This document shows positions 26,984-35,672 of a DNA stretch of 64,000 bases, piece by piece. The DNA is from Gloeocapsa sp. PCC 7428. Its GTDB lineage: Bacteria > Cyanobacteriota > Cyanobacteriia > Cyanobacteriales > Chroococcidiopsidaceae. Within the stretch, counting starts at the first letter, position 1; each line of letters starts with the position of its first letter. Location of the stretch: positions 2,046,001 to 2,110,000 of the forward strand of contig NC_019745.1 in the NCBI RefSeq assembly GCF_000317555.1, given 5' to 3'. The notes below the pieces were generated by a model. That model worked only from the letters and a program-made list of their open reading frames with translations, did no database searches and was not told the DNA's origin. The position numbers were made by a program, and so were the translations under genes.

Positions 26984-27787
26984 TTATGCTGCTTCCCCAT
27001 TGAAAAATACAACTTGACCCCGATAAGCACGGCTCATATTTTCTGGTTGCAATACAATCTGACGCGAACCACTCGCAATAACTTCTTTATTCAATAAAAT
27101 GAGGTCGTCAAAATTAGTAATTGCTTCGCCCAAATCGTGGTTAACAACTATCACAGTTTTGCCAGCTGCGGCTAATTCGTGAAAGATTTCAAAAATGACG
27201 GCTTCGGTTTTTTTGTCAATACCTGCTAACGGTTCGTCAAAACAAAAGACATCGGCTTCTTCTGCCAAAGCGCGGGCGAGAAATACGCGTTGCTGTTGTC
27301 CGCCAGAAAGTTGCCCAATCGAGCGATCGCGGTATTCACTCATCCCTACACGTTCCAACGCCGCCGCTGCGACTTGACGACTAACGTGCGAAAAACGACG
27401 AAACCATCCAGCTTTACGGACTCGCCCCATAAGAACGACATCCCACACCGTAGCCGGATAACTCCAATCAATCGCTGAACGCTGCGGAACATAAGCGACT
27501 TTATCTAACTGCGACTTCAGCGGCTTTCCTTGATATGAAACTGTACCGCTTGCGGATATCAGCCCTAACATCGCCTTGATTAAGGTACTCTTACCCGCGC
27601 CATTTGGACCGATAATTCCCGTGATTCTTCCAGGATAAATCTCAAAATTGACATCATGCAGCGCTTCAATATCACGATACTGTACTCCTAAATGGCTGAC
27701 AGTAATTGCTGCATCGTCTGGCATTCGAGTGTCCTTTTGCACATGTGGACTGGAATTGGCGCTATGAGGAAAGGGAAGAATCGTCAT
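26984..27787 (-). CDS. Mn/Zn ABC transporter ATPase
   Basis: This 267-residue ATPase of the ZnuC/MntA type has Walker A GPNGAGKSTLIKAML near residue 58, [15 protein letters not shown], Walker B VFCFDEPLAGID and the switch His in VVNHDLGEA. The first 20 residues before the domain are unconserved, and MPDDAAITVSHLG at residue 22 is an alternative start. It is divergent from the binding protein gene across 127 bases, and both are probably controlled from that spacer. Confidence 0.92.
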   Translation of the reverse strand: MTILPFPHSANSSPHVQKDTRMPDDAAITVSHLGVQYRDIEALHDVNFEIYPGRITGIIGPNGAGKSTLIKAMLGLISASGTVSYQGKPLKSQLDKVAYVPQRSAIDWSYPATVWDVVLMGRVRKAGWFRRFSHVSRQVAAAALERVGMSEYRDRSIGQLSGGQQQRVFLARALAEEADVFCFDEPLAGIDKKTEAVIFEIFHELAAAGKTVIVVNHDLGEAITNFDDLILLNKEVIASGSRQIVLQPENMSRAYRGQVVFFNGEAA

Positions 27788-27833
27788 AATCTTGCTCGAT
27801 GGCGGCGTAGTTAGAAATCACTATATGAACGCG

Positions 27834-27921
27834 ATGAAAGATAAAAATGAAAAGATTATGAAAAAAGTATAGGATGAAAAATGAAAAGAATATGAAAACT
27901 AATGTATCAATTTCATGAAAG
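27834..27921. promoter_or_regulatory. ATGAAAA direct-repeat array in the metal transporter promoter
   Basis: The heptamer ATGAAAA or ATGAAAG occurs at 27834, 27847, 27858, 27874, 27881, 27892 and 27915 (the last is the start codon context), all on the plus strand. The array fills the spacer between the divergent ATPase and binding protein genes. It looks like a multi-site operator or curved A-tract DNA. A regulator such as ManR, Mur or Zur cannot be named from this. Confidence 0.5.
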
Positions 27922-28886
27922 TGAGGACTCGGTCGCAAGGCAGAAAATATAGAGCAATCATCGTTGGATTCTTGCTAGGCTTATTGCTCAGTGCGTGTGG
28001 TGCAGCGATTACCAATCAGGCTGATTTAGAAGTTAACGATCAGCCAAACGTTGTTGCTACGAGCACAATCATTACCGACTGGGCTGCTGAAGTAGGAAAA
28101 GAGCAAATTCAACTAACAGGCATTTTGCAACCAGGGGACGATCCCCACGTGTACGAACCTGTACCGCGCGATAGTATCGCGTTTGAAAAAGCCGATTTAA
28201 TTCTCTACAACGGTTATAACTTAGAGCCAGCGTTGATCAAATTGATGAATGCGGCGGGAGTCAATGCGCGCAAACTCGCCGTGGGGGAAGTCGTACCACC
28301 GCTACAGTTAGAAGAACAAGGAACAACAGTACCCGATCCGCACGTTTGGGGCGATGTGAAAAATGCGATCGCAATGGTGAATGCGATTCGCGATGCGTTT
28401 ATCGAGTTATCGCCAAGCGATCGCGAAACTTTTACGCAAAACGCGGCGCAATATACCGCACAATTACAGCAACTTGATACTTGGGTGCGCGAACAAATTC
28501 AAACGATTCCCCCAGAAAATCGCCGACTGGTGACAACCCACGATGCGTTTCAATACTACGCTAACGCTTATGGGTTAGAAATTTTTGGAACTTTAATCGG
28601 TATTAGTACCGAAGAACAACCCAGCGCCCAGACGGTACGCCAATTATCCGATGCGATTCGAGCAGCAAACGTACCGACAATTTTTGCGGAAACAACGATT
28701 AATCCAGCGTTGATTCAAACCGTCGCCGCAGAAGCCAAAGTTGATCTAGCGACGCGACCTTTATACTCTGATTCAATTGGTTCTCCAGGAAGCGATGCCG
28801 ATTCTTACATCAATATGATTGTCGCCAATACGCGCACAATTGTAGAAGCACTGGGAGGAAATTACACGCCGTTTCCTCAAAGTTAA
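27915..28886 (+). CDS. Mn/Zn-binding lipoprotein of the ABC importer
   Basis: A 323-residue cluster A-I binding protein with a signal peptide and lipobox-like LLLSACG. Likely metal ligands are His in GDDPHVYEP, His in PDPHVWGDV, Glu in FAETTINP and Asp in LYSDSIG, the His-His-Glu/His-Asp pattern of PsaA/MntC/ZnuA proteins. It lacks the His-rich loop common in zinc-specific ZnuA, which leans towards manganese, but this is not decisive. Ligand-binding partners are the permease and ATPase encoded divergently. Confidence 0.88.
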   Translation: MKVRTRSQGRKYRAIIVGFLLGLLLSACGAAITNQADLEVNDQPNVVATSTIITDWAAEVGKEQIQLTGILQPGDDPHVYEPVPRDSIAFEKADLILYNGYNLEPALIKLMNAAGVNARKLAVGEVVPPLQLEEQGTTVPDPHVWGDVKNAIAMVNAIRDAFIELSPSDRETFTQNAAQYTAQLQQLDTWVREQIQTIPPENRRLVTTHDAFQYYANAYGLEIFGTLIGISTEEQPSAQTVRQLSDAIRAANVPTIFAETTINPALIQTVAAEAKVDLATRPLYSDSIGSPGSDADSYINMIVANTRTIVEALGGNYTPFPQS

Positions 28887-28887
28887 A

Positions 28888-30075
28888 TTAACGCGAATGT
28901 AAAAACGTCGCGATGCGCTCAACCGCAGTTTCTAAGATAGCTGGGTCATGAACCAACGCAAACCGCACATAACCCTCACCAAACTTACCAAAACCCGCAC
29001 CAGGCGAAGCCGCAACGCCTGTCGTTTCGACGAGTTCGGTACAAAATTGAATCGAATCGTTCCAAGTTTCGGGTAATTTTGCCCAGATGTACATCGTCGC
29101 ATCAGGTGTAGGAACTTGCCAGTTGATGCGGTGTAACGCATCAATAAATGCATCGCGGCGTTGCCGAAAAGTCTTGACAACTGTTGACACTTGTGCTTGC
29201 GAACCAGTAAGCGCGGCGATCGCACCGTTTAAAATTCCGCGATATTGGTTAAAATCTACCGCCGCTTTGACTTGACGTAATGCCCGAATCAACTTCGCAT
29301 TACCGATCGCATACCCCACGCGGAACCCGCCCATATTGTACGACTTCGAGAGCGTGAAAAACTCAATCGATACGGACTTTTCTGGATCGGCTTGGAGAAT
29401 AGAAGGCGCAAGCAATTGGGAATTTTGGCTTCCTTGTGTAAAGACAAGATCGACATACGGAAAGTCGTGAACTAACACAAGATTGTGTTGTTGACAAAAC
29501 GCCACCGCCTCTTGAAAGAATGCCAAAGGCGCGATCGCACTTGTCGGATTATGCGGATAACTCAGTACCATCATCCGCGACTGCGCGAGTACGGGCGCGG
29601 GAATATCTGCAAACACAGGCAAAAAGCCATTTTCTTCGCGTAATGGCATCGGGTAAATTTGACCACTTGCTAAATAGACGCCACCCGCGTGTGAAGGATA
29701 GCCAGGATCGAGTAATAAAGCAAAATCGCCAGGATTTAATACCGCAAGTGGTAAATGCGCTGTTCCTTCTTGCGAACCAATGAGCGGTAAAACTTCGGTT
29801 TCGGGATCGACAGAAATGCCAAACTTGCTTGTATACCAACTTGCTGCGGCTTCTCGAAACGCCCGCGTACCGTGAAACAGCAAATAGCCATGCGTGCTGC
29901 GATCTGGTAAAGATTGGGCGATCGCATCAAGTACATGGGGTGCGGCTGGAAGATCTGACGATCCGAGCGATAAGTCAATCAAGTCTTTTCCTGCGGCGAT
30001 CGCTCGTGCCTTTGCTTGGTCCATATCTGCAAAGACATTCGCTTGGAGATATTCTAAACGCTTGGCAAACTCCAT
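28888..30075 (-). CDS. PLP-dependent class I/II aminotransferase
   Basis: The 395-residue fold-type I enzyme has the PLP Lys in FFTLSKSYNMGGFRVGY near residue 240, the substrate Arg in VRFALVHDP near 370, and SLGSSDLPAAPHVL at the start. It resembles the aspartate/LL-diaminopimelate/alanine aminotransferase branch; I cannot fix the substrate. The gene is convergent with the metal-binding protein gene, with only one base between stop codons. Confidence 0.85.
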   Translation of the reverse strand: MEFAKRLEYLQANVFADMDQAKARAIAAGKDLIDLSLGSSDLPAAPHVLDAIAQSLPDRSTHGYLLFHGTRAFREAAASWYTSKFGISVDPETEVLPLIGSQEGTAHLPLAVLNPGDFALLLDPGYPSHAGGVYLASGQIYPMPLREENGFLPVFADIPAPVLAQSRMMVLSYPHNPTSAIAPLAFFQEAVAFCQQHNLVLVHDFPYVDLVFTQGSQNSQLLAPSILQADPEKSVSIEFFTLSKSYNMGGFRVGYAIGNAKLIRALRQVKAAVDFNQYRGILNGAIAALTGSQAQVSTVVKTFRQRRDAFIDALHRINWQVPTPDATMYIWAKLPETWNDSIQFCTELVETTGVAASPGAGFGKFGEGYVRFALVHDPAILETAVERIATFLHSR

Positions 30076-30140
30076 GGTTTTTAGTGATGAGTGGCTAGTA
30101 GCTAGTAGTACTAATTCGTCATTTCCGCAGCTTAATATCC

Positions 30141-30467
30141 CTAGTGGAAATGGGTATCTAGGATCTCAATCAATTTTTGTTTTGGAATCACGCCTTCGGT
30201 AGCTTCTAGCACTTGCTGATTTTGAATGAGCCGCAGCGCGGGTACACCTTCGACTTGATACTGCTTGACAGTTTCAGGGTTGGGGTCTACTTCCATTTTG
30301 ACAACTTTTAGGCGATCGCTATATGTTGTTGCTGCCCAGTCAATTGTTGGTGACATTAAACGACAAGGACCACACCAGGAAGCCCAAAAATAGACTAATA
30401 CTGGTTTGTCTGCTTGCAAAACTTCAGTTTCAAATTCTTTATCTGATATTACAGTAACGCTGCTCAT
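30141..30467 (-). CDS. thioredoxin-fold protein
   Basis: A 108-residue thioredoxin with the active site FWASWCGPCRLM (Cys32 and Cys35) and the cis-Pro in EGVPALRL. It is close to canonical thioredoxins in length, but the region after the active site (DWAATTYSDRLKVVKMEVD) marks the divergent cyanobacterial branch. It reduces disulfides of target proteins such as peroxiredoxins. I start at the ATG at 30467; the longer frame begins with TTG. Confidence 0.9.
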   Translation of the reverse strand: MSSVTVISDKEFETEVLQADKPVLVYFWASWCGPCRLMSPTIDWAATTYSDRLKVVKMEVDPNPETVKQYQVEGVPALRLIQNQQVLEATEGVIPKQKLIEILDTHFH

Positions 30468-30655
30468 GGGGTTATTGTTCAAACAAGATTGGACAAAATG
30501 ACTGACCCTTCAGTATTTTGACTTGTTTTGTCGCTCTACAAACGCTATTAGGAAAAAATTTGCGTGTTTTGTTTTGAAAAGAGCTAAGCCCTGATTTGAC
30601 CTGGCGCTCTTAGGTACTGATCAAGGCTTGCATCGCATCAAGTTAATAATGACCT

Positions 30656-31429
30656 TTACAATTGGTCTAGCTGTTTTTTCAGTTGCTCTAATTCAGCATC
30701 AACTGGCTCGGATTTGGGTGTTGGTGATTGCTCTGAGGGTGGGAGCGATGCTTGTTGCGGTGCGCCTCCTGGCAGCGACATTTGCGCTTTGAGCGCGGCG
30801 AGTTCGTCGTCAACATCACTTCCGGCTTCTAACGCGGCAAATTGACTTTCGAGGTTGTCAGTTGCTAGCTCGGCTGCCGATTGCGCGCGCGCTTCTTGCA
30901 GCATCACTTTTTCTTCCATGCGCTCAAACGCTGCCATGGCACTGCTCGTTCCCATTCTGCCAACTGCACCTTGAAGTTGCTCTTGGGCTTTCGCAGCGGT
31001 GATCCGCGCCTTGAGCATATCTTTCTTCGTTTTAGCTTCGGAGATTTTGCTTTCTAGGGCAATTAGGTTGCGCTTGAGCGTGTCAATTTGGCTTGTTTGT
31101 TGATCGAGGCTACCACGCAAGGCATTTGCGGTTTCAGCATACGTTTTCTTGCGTTCGAGTGCTTGGCGGGCTAAGTTTTCGTCGCCCTTTTGCAGTGCGA
31201 GTTGAGCGTTACGCTGCCACTTGTTCGCTTCGTTTTGCGATTGGTTATACTGTTGCTCGGTGCGTCGTTGCGCGGCGATCGCTTGTGCGACACTCTGACG
31301 CAGTTGCACTAAGTCTTCCTGCATTTCCAGCAGCGACTGTTCGAGCATTTTTTCTGGGTCTTCGGCTTTGCTCACCATGTCGTTGAGGTTAGCTTTGACG
31401 ACCCGACTGATTCGATCAAATAATCCCAT
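30656..31429 (-). CDS. vipp1: VIPP1 (IM30) membrane-remodelling protein
   Basis: The 257 residues form the long coiled-coil PspA/IM30 core (GLFDRISRVVKANLNDMVSK amphipathic helix, then charged helices to about residue 215). A Pro/Ser linker leads to a C-terminal helix VDAELEQLKKQLDQL. That extension separates VIPP1 from PspA. VIPP1 forms rings on thylakoid and plasma membranes and is needed for thylakoid upkeep. The paralog PspA lies directly upstream in the same direction. Confidence 0.88.
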   Translation of the reverse strand: MGLFDRISRVVKANLNDMVSKAEDPEKMLEQSLLEMQEDLVQLRQSVAQAIAAQRRTEQQYNQSQNEANKWQRNAQLALQKGDENLARQALERKKTYAETANALRGSLDQQTSQIDTLKRNLIALESKISEAKTKKDMLKARITAAKAQEQLQGAVGRMGTSSAMAAFERMEEKVMLQEARAQSAAELATDNLESQFAALEAGSDVDDELAALKAQMSLPGGAPQQASLPPSEQSPTPKSEPVDAELEQLKKQLDQL

Positions 31430-31593
31430 AACTTTGTTCTCTTAAGGTGTATAAAACTATGTTGAGGATATAACGTGCCTTTCTCTTCTATGTTAGGTAA
31501 TCGGTAATGGATAATGGTTTCAATTCCCAATGACCAATGACCAATTACCAGTCTTTAGTTATCCTTACTTTCACTCAAATTTATCTAATAATG

Positions 31594-32319
31594 TTATTCC
31601 CTACGTTCGATATTTCTATCTTGAGTGGTAGAAATTCCAGGTAATTGCGGCGAGTTTGGCGTACCAGGTAGCTGTGCTTTCATGCGTGCGAGTTCGGCAT
31701 CAATATCATCGCCCGCTGCTAGCGAGTCAAATTGTTTTTGTAGATCGTCGGTTCCCATGTCGGCGATTAATTCTGATTGCGCTTCGAGTTGCATCACGCG
31801 TTCTTCCATGCGTTCAAAAGCACCTAAGGATTGACTCGTATTAACCCCACCAAGCATTTCATTGAGTCTTGCGGTTGCTTCTGCCGATCGCGCCCGTGCA
31901 ATAAACATATCTTTTTTCGATTTGGCTTCGGATATTTTGCTTTCTAGCGTCTGCATATCCTTTTTCATGCGACTGACGATCGCATTTTGTTGCTCGATCT
32001 GCGATTGCATGGCGCTGGCGGTTTCTTGGTAAGACTTGCGTTTTGTTAGGGCTTCGCGGGCTAAGGTATCATTTCCTTGTTGTAGTGCTAGTTGCGCGCG
32101 GCGATACCATTCTTCGGCGGTAAATTGCGCTTGTTGTGCTTGACGTTCGGTACGTTTTTGTGTGGCGATCGCACTTGCTACCGCTTGCCTGAGTTGCACG
32201 AGTTCATCCTGCATCTGTGCGACTGTCTGCTCTAAAATCTTTTCTGGATCTTCCGCATTACTGACTAAAGAATTGACATTCGATCTAAATACCCGCCCGA
32301 TGCGGTCAATCAATCCCAT
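31594..32319 (-). CDS. pspA: PspA-type phage-shock protein
   Basis: A second IM30 family protein, 241 residues, starting GLIDRIGRVFRSNVNSLVSN. It matches VIPP1 across the helical core but lacks the C-terminal helix and ends in an unstructured Pro-rich tail. In Synechocystis such a pair exists as PspA and VIPP1. It should protect the plasma membrane under stress. The ATG at 32319 is chosen because the amphipathic helix starts there; the upstream frame is a non-homologous leader. Confidence 0.85.
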   Translation of the reverse strand: MGLIDRIGRVFRSNVNSLVSNAEDPEKILEQTVAQMQDELVQLRQAVASAIATQKRTERQAQQAQFTAEEWYRRAQLALQQGNDTLAREALTKRKSYQETASAMQSQIEQQNAIVSRMKKDMQTLESKISEAKSKKDMFIARARSAEATARLNEMLGGVNTSQSLGAFERMEERVMQLEAQSELIADMGTDDLQKQFDSLAAGDDIDAELARMKAQLPGTPNSPQLPGISTTQDRNIERRE

Positions 32320-32463
32320 GATGGCTCTCCATTTGGTTACAAAAGCTGCACCTTGCCCGTTCCGACCGCAACGCACCAATTGGTAACATCTTAGTCGGAG
32401 TATTAAAATCATGGTATCGTACCTTTTCTGTCGCTAACCTCCCCTTCTGAGCACCTGTCAAAA

Positions 32464-33012
32464 ATGTCTTTCAAATCGCTTGAGCAACTTGTGGGTGCTT
32501 TTATTGAGCAGAACGCTTTGCACGAGCAACCGTTGCCACGTGTCGTTAAGTGTTGGGCTGATGTTGTTGGTGCTGCGGTGGCGGCGCATACGCGCCCGCT
32601 TTCGATTCAACGTAATATTTTGTGGGTGGCAACATCGAGCGCGGCTTGGGCGCAAAATCTTACTTTTGAACGCCAGCGCATCTTAACGAAACTCAACCCT
32701 TATTTACCACCAAATAATCTCTTAGTTGATATTCGCTTCTCTACAGCAGGATGGCAGCGATCGCCAACGATTAACCAAGACAATACACCAATAAAAAACG
32801 ATCATCCTAGCTATATTGTCACAGCGGCGACGCGTAAAAATCACCTCCGCGCTGTGCCAGAAAATCCGCGTGCGGCGTTTCAACACTGGCAGAATACAAC
32901 GCGATCGCGATCGCACGGGCTACCCCTTTGTCCGCAATGTCAATCTCCTACACCCCCAGGAGAACTACAGCGCTGGGAAGTTTGCTCGTTTTGTGCTGCT
33001 AAAAAATGGTAG
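32464..33012 (+). CDS. DciA-like (DUF721) protein with zinc-ribbon tail
   Basis: The N-terminal 95 residues match the DUF721/DciA fold (LEQLVGAFIEQNAL, then CWADVVGAAVAAHTRPLSIQ and LWVATSSAAWAQNLTFER). DciA proteins help load the replicative helicase in bacteria lacking DnaC. After a loose linker the C-terminus has CPQC near residue 157 and CSFC near 177, a CxxC pair suggesting a zinc ribbon that the short DciA proteins do not have. It is divergent from pspA. The helicase role is inferred from the family. Confidence 0.78.
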   Translation: MSFKSLEQLVGAFIEQNALHEQPLPRVVKCWADVVGAAVAAHTRPLSIQRNILWVATSSAAWAQNLTFERQRILTKLNPYLPPNNLLVDIRFSTAGWQRSPTINQDNTPIKNDHPSYIVTAATRKNHLRAVPENPRAAFQHWQNTTRSRSHGLPLCPQCQSPTPPGELQRWEVCSFCAAKKW

Positions 33013-33416
33013 ATGGCGATCGCCATTTTATTTATTCGTAATCGTTGATAAGTTGAACACGTGCGCCCTAACAACTAATCCTGATAATGTCAATGTTGTA
33101 CTTGCTGAATAGCACATTCTACCTCACGATATTTGTCTAAAGCCATCCATATTTATACTGATTTTTAAGAAAATCGCACTCAGTTTATAAAAGATTTTAT
33201 TTTGTTTCTTGCTGATCCCTTGTTTGTTTTAGTCAAAAGCTATAACTTTCACTCTTACTTTTGTATCGCAATATAACAAGATTATAAAGAAAACATGAAC
33301 TTTCTGTTTTTTAAAAATAGCTGAAAGCTATACCAATTAATCATTATGCTGGCTTTAAGGATTTTTGACAAAGCGGCACAATAAGAATCGATGGACAATT
33401 GCTACACAGCATTCCT
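33013..33416. other. AT-rich spacer, no gene seen
   Basis: The stretch between the DciA-like gene and the Cys-rich protein gene has short stop-broken frames only. It probably holds the promoter of the Cys-rich protein gene. No hairpin with a T-run, no tRNA and no NtcA-type box were found by eye. Confidence 0.5.
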
Positions 33417-33719
33417 ATGAAAAATGTAAACTTTCCAACTTCTGCCTGTCGCTACTGCCGTTATTATCAACCAGAAGGACGGCGCGGCGGGTGTTGTCAA
33501 TTGTTGGGAGTACCAGTTCAAGGAAGTTGGAAAGCTTGTGAATTATCACTTCCAGCTTTTGCCCCGTCGTGGGTCAAGAAAGTTATGATTGTGCCAGATG
33601 AGCCAGCACGAGTGCCTACACCATCTCCAGTGTTTTCTGAATCAAACGCTACTTTGCTAGAACCAAGTCGGCATTCTCTTTCCCTCACCCCTCATCCCAC
33701 GCCCCTCACCCCTTCTTAA
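33417..33719 (+). CDS. small Cys-rich cyanobacterial protein
   Basis: The 100-residue protein starts at the ATG at 33417. Its first half is a compact Cys motif, [20 protein letters not shown], then [18 protein letters not shown], which would suit a small metal or Fe-S site; I recall related cyanobacterial hypothetical proteins but no function. The second half is low complexity. Its last residues ([11 protein letters not shown]) are encoded by heptameric repeats, so the C-terminus is probably not functional. It overlaps the menB stop codon tail to tail. Confidence 0.65.
   Translation: MKNVNFPTSACRYCRYYQPEGRRGGCCQLLGVPVQGSWKACELSLPAFAPSWVKKVMIVPDEPARVPTPSPVFSESNATLLEPSRHSLSLTPHPTPLTPS
33684..33718. 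repeat. heptameric STRR array (CTCACCC) inside a gene end
   Basis: Units CTCACCC, CTCATCC, CACGCCC, CTCACCC and CTTCTTA run in register across the 3' end of the Cys-rich protein gene and up to the convergent menB stop codon. Confidence 0.75.
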
Positions 33720-34546
33720 GGTAGCCAAGGGTATTGACGAAAATCAGGTTTGCGTTTTTCCAAAAAAGCCTGTTTTCCTTCGGCTCCTTCCTCGGTCATG
33801 TAGTAGAGTAGAGTTGCATTTCCGGCAAGTTCTTGTAAACCAGCTTGACCATCACAATCAGCATTAAATGCTGCTTTGAGACAGCGAATTGCGATCGGAC
33901 TTTTTTCTAAAATTTCGTTTGCCCATTGAATTCCTTCGGCTTCTAATTGTTCTACGGGGACAACGCAATTAACTAAACCCATTTCTAGTGCTTGGGCTGC
34001 GGTGTATTGGCGACAGAGAAACCAAATCTCTCTCGCTTTTTTTTGCCCAACGATACGGGCGAGGTAACTTGCACCAAATCCACCATCAAAGCTACCAACT
34101 TTGGGACCTGTTTGACCAAAAATCGCATTATCTGCTGCGATCGTTAAGTCACAAATCAGATGCAGTACGTGTCCGCCACCGATCGCATACCCAGCGACAA
34201 GCGCAATGACGACTTTCGGCATCGAGCGAATTAAACGTTGTAAATCTAATACATTTAACCGAGGAACGCCCTCATCATCGACATATCCGGCAGTTCCTCT
34301 GACACTTTGATCGCCCCCTGCACAAAACGCATATTTCCCATCCGTATGCGGTCCTGCACCGGTAAATAAAACAACACCAATAGTCGTATCTTCACGCGCA
34401 TCGACAAAAGCATCGTAAAGTTCAAACACAGTTTTGGGACGAAACGCATTGCGCTTGTGCGGACGATTGATGGTAATTTTGGCGATACCGTCAGTTTTGT
34501 GATAAAGGATATCTTCGTAGGTTTTAGCCGTTTGCCAGTTTTGCAT
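33716..34546 (-). CDS. menB: 1,4-dihydroxy-2-naphthoyl-CoA synthase
   Basis: A crotonase-fold enzyme of 276 residues acting in phylloquinone (vitamin K1) synthesis. Characteristic parts are the early [46 protein letters not shown] and the C-terminal [23 protein letters not shown]. The active-site geometry follows bicarbonate-dependent MenB (Gly at the position where others have Asp) as in [12 protein letters not shown]. The partner menD is on the same strand 1.6 kb upstream, separated by a toxin-antitoxin island. Confidence 0.96.
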   Translation of the reverse strand: MQNWQTAKTYEDILYHKTDGIAKITINRPHKRNAFRPKTVFELYDAFVDAREDTTIGVVLFTGAGPHTDGKYAFCAGGDQSVRGTAGYVDDEGVPRLNVLDLQRLIRSMPKVVIALVAGYAIGGGHVLHLICDLTIAADNAIFGQTGPKVGSFDGGFGASYLARIVGQKKAREIWFLCRQYTAAQALEMGLVNCVVPVEQLEAEGIQWANEILEKSPIAIRCLKAAFNADCDGQAGLQELAGNATLLYYMTEEGAEGKQAFLEKRKPDFRQYPWLP

Positions 34547-35104
34547 AAAGTGTGCGATCGCGCTTCCAGTTTGAGAATTTTAACTCAGTGTTTACAATTA
34601 TGGTCGATAGCTGAAATATTCCACAAAAGCAAGGTTCAGGTAATTACTATGCCATTGTGACAATAGAAGTAAGGCGCAGCTAATTATGCTCCAAACTCCG
34701 CACTTGCTTCAGTTGTTAAGTTAGATTCGTTGCTGTAACATGTACAGACAAAGAAGCGATCGCTCATTTTTTCGGTGAATGTAAAAACTATATAGGCTAG
34801 CTAATGACTGGCTGATGAGGCGATCGCCTCAGAAATCACTTCAATCATATCTTGCACCTAGTGACCCGAATGCCGAAACTATGCGCTCTTAACATAAGGA
34901 TAAGATCTTTTCAAACAGCAGAAGCAGCGCTACAAGCTACAAAAAAATAGATGTAGACAACGGTATATGCTACTCCTGGAACAATAAACGGTATTATTGG
35001 GAAGTATGCTTGCATTGATAATCATCCCCAGTAACCATATATCTTGCACCTAGCGATTTGAATTTCAAAACCCTGCGTTTATACCAGTAGTATAGGAGTA
35101 CAGC
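34547..35104. other. spacer upstream of menB and of the toxin-antitoxin island
   Basis: No complete gene is visible. It contains a perfect 16-bp palindrome TGAGGCGATCGCCTCA (34816-34831) centred on a HIP1 octamer, and two copies of ATATCTTGCACCTAG (34847-34861 and 35039-35053). Each copy is followed by about 25 bases of weaker similarity. The menB promoter should lie at the left end, and the island promoter at the right end. Confidence 0.5.
34847..35078 (+). repeat. imperfect direct repeat pair (about 40 bp)
   Basis: ATATCTTGCACCTAG occurs at 34847 and 35039, 192 bases apart in the same orientation, and similarity continues through GAAT and AAAC..TGCG. The pair brackets a stretch without coding character just before the toxin-antitoxin island. 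It could be a dispersed repeat or a remnant of the island's insertion. Confidence 0.5.
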
Positions 35105-35317
35105 CTGAAAGCATACGAATCGAGTGCCAAAGTTACGTCTGAGGGAATCAAAATTCCTGACTGGCTGCTAGAAATCTTGCCAAGTAATCAAGAAGTGAAG
35201 GTTATTATTCTGGTTAACGAACAAACAGATTCTTCACAAGCAGATTGGTCTAAGCTAACAGCAGAGCAATTCTTTGCTGGATATGAGCAGTCGGATATTA
35301 TTTACAACAGTATTTAA
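35105..35317 (+). CDS. antitoxin-like ORF with CTG start
   Basis: An open frame of 70 codons begins with CTG: LKAYESSAKVTSEGIKIPDW, then LEILPSNQEVKVIILVNE and LTAEQFFAGYEQSDIIYNSI. This matches the small cyanobacterial antitoxin-type proteins that normally begin MKAYE. A Shine-Dalgarno TAGGAG (35093-35098) stands six bases before the CTG. The only in-frame alternative is an internal GTG. Either CTG is used as start or an ATG mutated recently and the gene is silent. It has no adjacent toxin of its own; an AbrB-type antitoxin and PIN toxin follow after 88 bases. Confidence 0.55.
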   Translation: MKAYESSAKVTSEGIKIPDWLLEILPSNQEVKVIILVNEQTDSSQADWSKLTAEQFFAGYEQSDIIYNSI

Positions 35318-35405
35318 TATTGTTCAGATACAGCTACGCTAGAAGGTGTTGTAACTTTTTTGATAAAAATGCGATCGCTTATTTTGCTAATAAATATAGG
35401 GACGT

Positions 35406-35672
35406 ATGATGCGTAAGGCTATTATTGTTAGTGTTACAGAACAAAAACAACTAGAAATACCAGCAGAGATTCAAGCAAATCTTCATCCTGGTGATGAATA
35501 TATAGTGTGGGAAACAAAAGATGGTTTTTTGTTTAAAAAAGTTCAAAAAAATCTTGCTCTAGACAATTTACTTGAAAAAGTGAAAGAACTTGGTACTGAT
35601 CCTAATCAACCTACTCTAGAAGAAATTAGTCAAATAGTACGCAATATTCGCGCTTCAAATTCGAGTGCATGA
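35406..35672 (+). CDS. AbrB/MazE-like antitoxin
   Basis: An 88-residue protein with an N-terminal swapped-hairpin DNA-binding domain (KAIIVSVTEQKQLEIPAEIQ, then LHPGDEYIVWETKDGFLF) and a C-terminal helical part that should bind the toxin. Antitoxins of this kind repress their own operon. Its stop overlaps the PIN toxin start as ATGA. Codon and base composition is more AT-rich than the flanking menB and menD genes, which supports recent acquisition. Confidence 0.8.
   Translation: MMRKAIIVSVTEQKQLEIPAEIQANLHPGDEYIVWETKDGFLFKKVQKNLALDNLLEKVKELGTDPNQPTLEEISQIVRNIRASNSSA

Noticed and set aside
34816-34831. 16-bp palindrome as operator
   Set aside because: It is centred on GCGATCGC, the HIP1 octamer that is frequent all over this genome, and such extended palindromes are expected among many HIP1 sites.
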